A stretch of DNA of 64,000 nucleotides from Actinomycetes bacterium (lineage in GTDB: Bacteria > Actinomycetota > Acidimicrobiia > Acidimicrobiales > Microtrichaceae). Under the pieces are notes generated by a model. The model was not told the origin of the DNA and did not search any database. It was given only the letters and a program-made list of their open reading frames with translations. The DNA lies in the NCBI GenBank assembly GCA_029782335.1, contig JAKOVA010000264.1:16410-80409 (forward strand), written 5' to 3'. A program made the translations under genes and the position numbers. Below are positions 59,852 through 64,000 of this stretch, in pieces. Numbering within the stretch: the stretch's first letter is position 1; every line of letters starts with the position of its first letter.

Positions 59852-60055
59852 ATGGTGCGGCGCGGAACGGTCGTCGAGTTCTCCTTCGATCGCGGGCTCG
59901 GCCGGGTGCGCGACGTCGACGGTGTCGAATGGCCGTTCCACTGCACGGCGATCGCAGACGGGTCACGTCAGATCGAGCTCAACGCCGAGGTCTCCTTCGA
60001 GGTCGTCGCCGGCCATCACGGCCAGCGAGAAGCGACCGACCTGCGCGTCGCGTGA
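59852..60055 (+). CDS. Small cold-shock-like OB-fold protein
   Basis: RRGTVVEFSFDRGLGRVRDVDGVEWPFHCTAIADGSRQIELNAEVSFEV. Confidence 0.65.
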   Translation: MVRRGTVVEFSFDRGLGRVRDVDGVEWPFHCTAIADGSRQIELNAEVSFEVVAGHHGQREATDLRVA

Positions 60056-60081
60056 CGGGAGCCTCGCCCTAGCCTGCAACG

Positions 60082-61875
60082 ATGGCTCTCACTTCCGACG
60101 TCGACCAGGTCGCCTGGGATCTCGAAACGCTGTTGCCCCGCTCGGGCGAGGAGGGGGTCACCGAGCTCCTCGATCGGATGGGTGCCGTCGCGACCGAGAT
60201 CGAGGCGGCGAAGGGCACCGTGGCCACGATGGACGCCGGGGAGCTCGTGGCGCTCCTTGAGCGCTTCGCGGAGCTGTATGACGTGATCGGGCGTGTCGGG
60301 AACTACGCCGGGCTCCGCTTCGCGGTCGACACCGCTGATGCGGCGAGCGCCGCGTTGATGCAGCGGGTCGAGGAGGCATCCACGGCGGTGAGCACCCGCC
60401 TCTTGTGGTTCGACCTGGAGTGGGCGGCGTTGGACGACGAACGTGCCGAGGGGCTCCTCGCGGACGAGCGTGTGAGCTTCGCTCGACACCACCTCCGCAA
60501 TCTGCGTCGGTATCGGCCACACCTGCTTTCGGAACCGGAAGAGGTGATCCTCACCGAGAAGTCGCTGAGCGGTGCCGCGGCATGGAGTCGCCTCTTCGAT
60601 GAGCAGACCTCGGCGATCGCGGTCGACCTCGACGGCGAGTCCGTGTCCCTCGAGGTCGCCCTGAGCAAGCTGTCGGACCCCGACGCGGCAACCCGACGCT
60701 CCGCTGCCGCGGCGGTGTCCGCCGCGCTCGAGCCCGGCCTGCGCACACGAGCGTTCATCTACAACACGCTCCTGGTCGACAAGGCGACCGACGACCGCCT
60801 TCGCCGCTATCCCTCATGGGTCGCGGCACGCAATCTGTCCAACGAAGCGTCCGACGAGTCGGTCGCTGCGCTCGTCGAAGCGGTCTCGAAGCGGTACTCG
60901 ATCGCCCAGCGGTGGTACGAGGCGAAGGCGAAGATCCTCGGACTCGAGGGGCTCGACGACTGGGACCGCTACGCGACCGTCGCGACCGATGAGACCTCCT
61001 TCGGTTGGGAGGAAGGCTGTGAGGTCGTCCTCGACGCGTATGGCTCGTTCTCCGCCGAGATGGCGGAGGTGGTCCAGCGGTTTCTCTCCGAGCCGTGGAT
61101 CGACGCACCCGTCAGGCCCGCCAAGCGCGGAGGCGCCTTCTGCGCCTACACGGTGCCGTCGCACCACCCGTACCTGTTGCTGAACTGGACGTCACAGCGT
61201 CGCGATGTGCTGACCCTGGCGCACGAGTTGGGCCACGGCATCCACGCGTGGTTGTCGCGGCCCCAGGGCGTGTTCCAGCGTGACACCCCGCTCACGTTGG
61301 CCGAGACGGCGTCGGTGTTCGGCGAGACCGTGACCTTCGGGCGGCTCCTCGAGCGTGCGACCGATCCGGCGGATCGGCTTCCGCTGCTCGCCGAGCACCT
61401 GGAAGGGGAGATCGCCACGGTGTTCCGCCAGGTGGCGATGTGGCGCTTCGAGGACCGTGCCCACACGACACGCCGGAGCGAAGGTGAGCTGTCCGTCGAG
61501 CGTTTCGGTGAGCTGTGGTACGAGACCCAGCACGAGATGCTGGGCGATTCGGTCCGTCTCAGCGACGGGTATCGAAGCTGGTGGAGCTACATCCCGCACT
61601 TCATTCACACACCCGGGTACGTCTACGCATACGCCTACGGGCAGCTCCTCGCCCTGTCGGTGTACGCCCGCTACGAGGCCGAGGGCCCCGATTTCGTGCC
61701 CGCGTACCTCGAACTGCTCGCTGCCGGGGGTTCGATGCCCCCCGAAGAGCTGGGGAGCATCGTCGGTGTGGACCTCGCGGATCCGGGCTTCTGGGACGCG
61801 GGGCTCGACATCATCGAGGGCCATCTGGCCGCAACCCTCGACGCAGCGAGGGCGGCTGGCCGCCTCGCACACTGA
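60082..61875 (+). CDS. M3 family oligoendopeptidase
   Basis: LTLAHELGHGIHAWLSRPQG (HExxH), LAETASVFGE. Confidence 0.93.
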   Translation: MALTSDVDQVAWDLETLLPRSGEEGVTELLDRMGAVATEIEAAKGTVATMDAGELVALLERFAELYDVIGRVGNYAGLRFAVDTADAASAALMQRVEEASTAVSTRLLWFDLEWAALDDERAEGLLADERVSFARHHLRNLRRYRPHLLSEPEEVILTEKSLSGAAAWSRLFDEQTSAIAVDLDGESVSLEVALSKLSDPDAATRRSAAAAVSAALEPGLRTRAFIYNTLLVDKATDDRLRRYPSWVAARNLSNEASDESVAALVEAVSKRYSIAQRWYEAKAKILGLEGLDDWDRYATVATDETSFGWEEGCEVVLDAYGSFSAEMAEVVQRFLSEPWIDAPVRPAKRGGAFCAYTVPSHHPYLLLNWTSQRRDVLTLAHELGHGIHAWLSRPQGVFQRDTPLTLAETASVFGETVTFGRLLERATDPADRLPLLAEHLEGEIATVFRQVAMWRFEDRAHTTRRSEGELSVERFGELWYETQHEMLGDSVRLSDGYRSWWSYIPHFIHTPGYVYAYAYGQLLALSVYARYEAEGPDFVPAYLELLAAGGSMPPEELGSIVGVDLADPGFWDAGLDIIEGHLAATLDAARAAGRLAH

Positions 61876-61890
61876 GCCGCGGTCGGCGGC

Positions 61891-62325
61891 TCAGCCCTCG
61901 GCGCGGTCCTTGAGCTGCACGAACGCCATCTGGATCTGCGTCAGCGCCTGACGGAGCGTCGACTCGTTCTCGCCGAGACGGCCTTCCATCCCGTCGAGGA
62001 TGAGCCGCAGCGCATCGATCGCGACCGCAGCATCGGCGAAGTGCGGCGGATCCTGGGAGAGGTGGATCGCAGCGAGCTCGTAGAAACCCATCAGGTGGTT
62101 CGCGAGCACGTCTGCTGCGGGCATCTGTGCGATGCGCGACTGCGCTTCGGCCATCTCCGCCATCATCGCTTCGGCCTGCGCCTGCTCCTCGGGTGTGAGG
62201 TCGTCCCAGGACGGCTCAGTTCCCTGCGGACGGGCGCTGGCTGGTTCGTCCCGGCCGGCTGGTGGGTGGCTCGGCGCTGGTTGGCGGGGCACCTCGTGCT
62301 CGCCCCCTGGGGTCCACAAGCTCAC
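61891..62325 (-). CDS. DUF1844 family protein
   Basis: ADVLANHLMGFYELAAIHLSQDPPHFADAAVAIDALRLILDGMEGRLGENESTLRQALTQIQMAFVQL. Confidence 0.85.
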   Translation of the reverse strand: MSLWTPGGEHEVPRQPAPSHPPAGRDEPASARPQGTEPSWDDLTPEEQAQAEAMMAEMAEAQSRIAQMPAADVLANHLMGFYELAAIHLSQDPPHFADAAVAIDALRLILDGMEGRLGENESTLRQALTQIQMAFVQLKDRAEG

Positions 62326-62354
62326 TGAACTGTCCTCCGAGTCGTCGGCTGGGT

Positions 62355-62559
62355 TACCCTAGTGCCCGACAATTCAACGGAAAGCGGGGCGCGCCAACTC
62401 GGCGGTCCCCACCTGGCCACGCCAAGCGCTCCACGAGCGCAGCCAGTGCGCCACGGTCGAACGATGCAGTCGTCCCGTTCGCGGGTCGTCGGCGGGTGTC
62501 GGCGTTCCGGGCACCCGCCCGGCTCGGGCAGGTGCTTCCCACTACGGAAGGATGTGCCC
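62355..62559 (+). promoter_or_regulatory. infC promoter (-10-like TACCCT 62355-62360) and long structured 5' leader
   Basis: About 190 nt between -10-like box and SD; contains GCGGGTG...CACCCGC (62492-62518) overlapping GCCCGgctCGGGC (62517-62529). Confidence 0.5.
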
Positions 62560-62576
62560 TTGAGCAGTGATCGGCC

Positions 62577-63212
62577 ATAGCACCGCCCTCGGACGAGCCA
62601 CGGATCAACGAACGAATTCGTGCTCGTGAGGTCCGGTTGATCGACGTCGACGGATCGCAACTCGGTATCAAACCGCTTCCCGAAGCCCTGCGCATCGCGA
62701 AGGCGGCAGAGCTCGATCTCGTCGAGGTGGCAGACCAGGCGAACCCGCCGGTGTGCCGGATCATGGACTACAACAAGTTCAAGTACGAGGCGCAGCAACG
62801 GGCGAAGGAGTCCCGACGCAAGTCCACCAACGTGGTGGTCAAGGAGATGAAGTACCGGCCGAAGATCGGCACCGGGGACTTCGACACCAAGACCCACAAG
62901 GTGCACGGATTCCTGGCCGAAGGCCACAAGGTCAAGATCACGATCATGTTCCGTGGTCGAGAAATGCAACACCCCGAACTGGGGCGGCGCATCCTCGACC
63001 GGATCGCCGAGCAGGTCGCCGATGTCGGTCGGGTCGAGATCATGCCGAAGCAGGACGGTCGGAACATGACGATGGTGTTGGGCCCCGACAAGAAGGCTCA
63101 GGCAGCAGCAGCGAAGAAGGCCGCTGAAGCCGCAGCCGAAGCCGAAGCCGCAGGCGAAGGCACCACCCTGGTGGCCGACCCGCCGGCGGGGAATGCCGCA
63201 GCCGGCGCCTGA
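62577..63212 (+). CDS. infC: Translation initiation factor IF-3; no canonical start (ATA 62577, or TTG 62560 with a frameshift)
   Basis: EPRINERIRAREVRLIDVDGSQLGIKPLPEAL...MDYNKFKYEAQQRAKESRRK...ITIMFRGREMQHPELG. Confidence 0.93.
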   Translation: MAPPSDEPRINERIRAREVRLIDVDGSQLGIKPLPEALRIAKAAELDLVEVADQANPPVCRIMDYNKFKYEAQQRAKESRRKSTNVVVKEMKYRPKIGTGDFDTKTHKVHGFLAEGHKVKITIMFRGREMQHPELGRRILDRIAEQVADVGRVEIMPKQDGRNMTMVLGPDKKAQAAAAKKAAEAAAEAEAAGEGTTLVADPPAGNAAAGA

Positions 63213-63280
63213 CCATCACGCAACGAGAGCACACCGTGCGGTCGACCCCTCGGCCCCACGGCGGAATGGACGGAGGAACC

Positions 63281-63475
63281 ATGCCGAAGATGAAGACGCA
63301 CTCCGGTGCGAAGAAGCGCTACAAGATCACCGGGACGGGCAAGATCATGCGCCGCCAGGTGAACCGCAACCACATCCTCGAGAAGAAGCCCTCGACGCGG
63401 ACACGCCGCCTCGCCGGCGAGGTCGAGATCACCGGTGGCGACCGCAACCGGGTGCGGCGCCAACTCGGGATCTGA
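63281..63475 (+). CDS. rpmI: 50S ribosomal protein L35
   Basis: MPKMKTHSGAKKRYKITGTGKIMRRQVNRNHILEKKPSTRTRRLAG; SD ggagg. Confidence 0.96.
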   Translation: MPKMKTHSGAKKRYKITGTGKIMRRQVNRNHILEKKPSTRTRRLAGEVEITGGDRNRVRRQLGI

Positions 63476-63534
63476 GCGAACCCGACATCGACGAAATCCG
63501 CTGAACAGCACGCGACGAGCACAAGGAGAGCCCG

Positions 63535-63909
63535 ATGGCACGCGTCAAGGGTGGCGTTCACGCCAAGAAGAACCACAAAGCCGTTCTCAAGAAGGCCAAG
63601 GGCCACTACGGCAACCGGAGCCGCACCTTCAAGGCGGCAAACGAGTCGGTCATGCACTCGATGCAGTACGCATTCCGCGACCGACGGGCCCGCAAGGGCG
63701 AGATGCGCAAGCTCTGGATCCAGCGCATCAACGCGGCGTGCCGGCTCAACGGCACGAGCTACAGCCGTTTCATCGCCGGCCTGAAGGCCGCCGAGATCGA
63801 GGTCGACCGCAAGATGCTGGCCGATCTGGCCGTGCGTGACGCCGACGCGTTCGCGTCGTTGGTGAAGGCCGCGCTCGCGGCTGAGCCGGCGGGGGAGCAG
63901 GCATCCTGA
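63535..63909 (+). CDS. rplT: 50S ribosomal protein L20
   Basis: [37 protein letters not shown]. Confidence 0.97.
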   Translation: MARVKGGVHAKKNHKAVLKKAKGHYGNRSRTFKAANESVMHSMQYAFRDRRARKGEMRKLWIQRINAACRLNGTSYSRFIAGLKAAEIEVDRKMLADLAVRDADAFASLVKAALAAEPAGEQAS

Positions 63910-64000
63910 CGCCCCTGGGGCCGAAGCATCCCGAGATCCAGCAGCTGCGGCGCCTCGTGGGGCGCCGCGCTGCGCGTCGCGACGCCGGTGTGTTCGTCGT
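63903..64000 (+). CDS. TrmH-family RNA methyltransferase, 5' end (truncated by window end), start codon unclear
   Basis: [32 protein letters not shown] resembles TrmH substrate-binding N-terminus; follows rplT as in many genomes. Confidence 0.6.
   Translation, partial: MLTPLGPKHPEIQQLRRLVGRRAARRDAGVFV

Noticed and set aside
62362-62580. 72-aa ORF before infC as an independent gene
   Set aside because: No family resemblance; its 3' end coincides with the SD/TTG expected for infC, so it is better explained as leader or frameshifted infC start.
1-64000. Mobile elements, prophage or defence islands
   Set aside because: No transposase, integrase, recombinase, toxin-antitoxin or restriction genes recognisable; RuvX/RuvC/RarA are housekeeping recombination genes.

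Overview
The 64 kb window is a GC-rich, actinobacterial-type chromosome segment (the gene order and Thr-rich SecD insert suggest an Acidimicrobiia-like lineage; this is inference). It is almost entirely housekeeping genes on the + strand: pdxS(3' end)-pdxT-yebC, ruvCAB-queA-tgt-yajC-secDF-apt-relA, hisS-aspS-rarA, ruvX-mltG-aroE, aroK-aroB-aroQ-pepP-efp-nusB, pyrR-pyrB-pyrC, carA-carB-pyrD-pyrF-mihF-gmk, rpoZ-coaBC-metK-priA, def-fmt-rsmB, ribD-ribE-ribBA-ribH, hisG, pepF, infC-rpmI-rplT and the 5' end of a TrmH-family gene. Eight minus-strand genes interrupt it. I saw no CRISPR array, IS element, prophage, rRNA or tRNA. The strongest non-textbook signal is a pair of matching leaders before pyrR and carA. 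Each has a -10-like box, a shared TCTGACCGT, a PyrR-binding-loop hairpin abutting the Shine-Dalgarno, then a start codon. In each, a second GC hairpin begins 41 nt after the PyrR loop, INSIDE the first codons (both encode S9-P10-P11-x-G13-G14-x-F16). In carA that hairpin is a textbook intrinsic terminator. This looks like a PyrR-gated translation-coupled transcription attenuator fused into the N-terminus of the regulated enzyme. Other signals: an 18-bp anti-SD-like tandem repeat and a G4-like G-tract between pyrC and carA; pdxT, infC and the terminal trmH-like gene with no canonical start codon; and many genes with a TANNNT box 6-9 nt before the start (leaderless-like).
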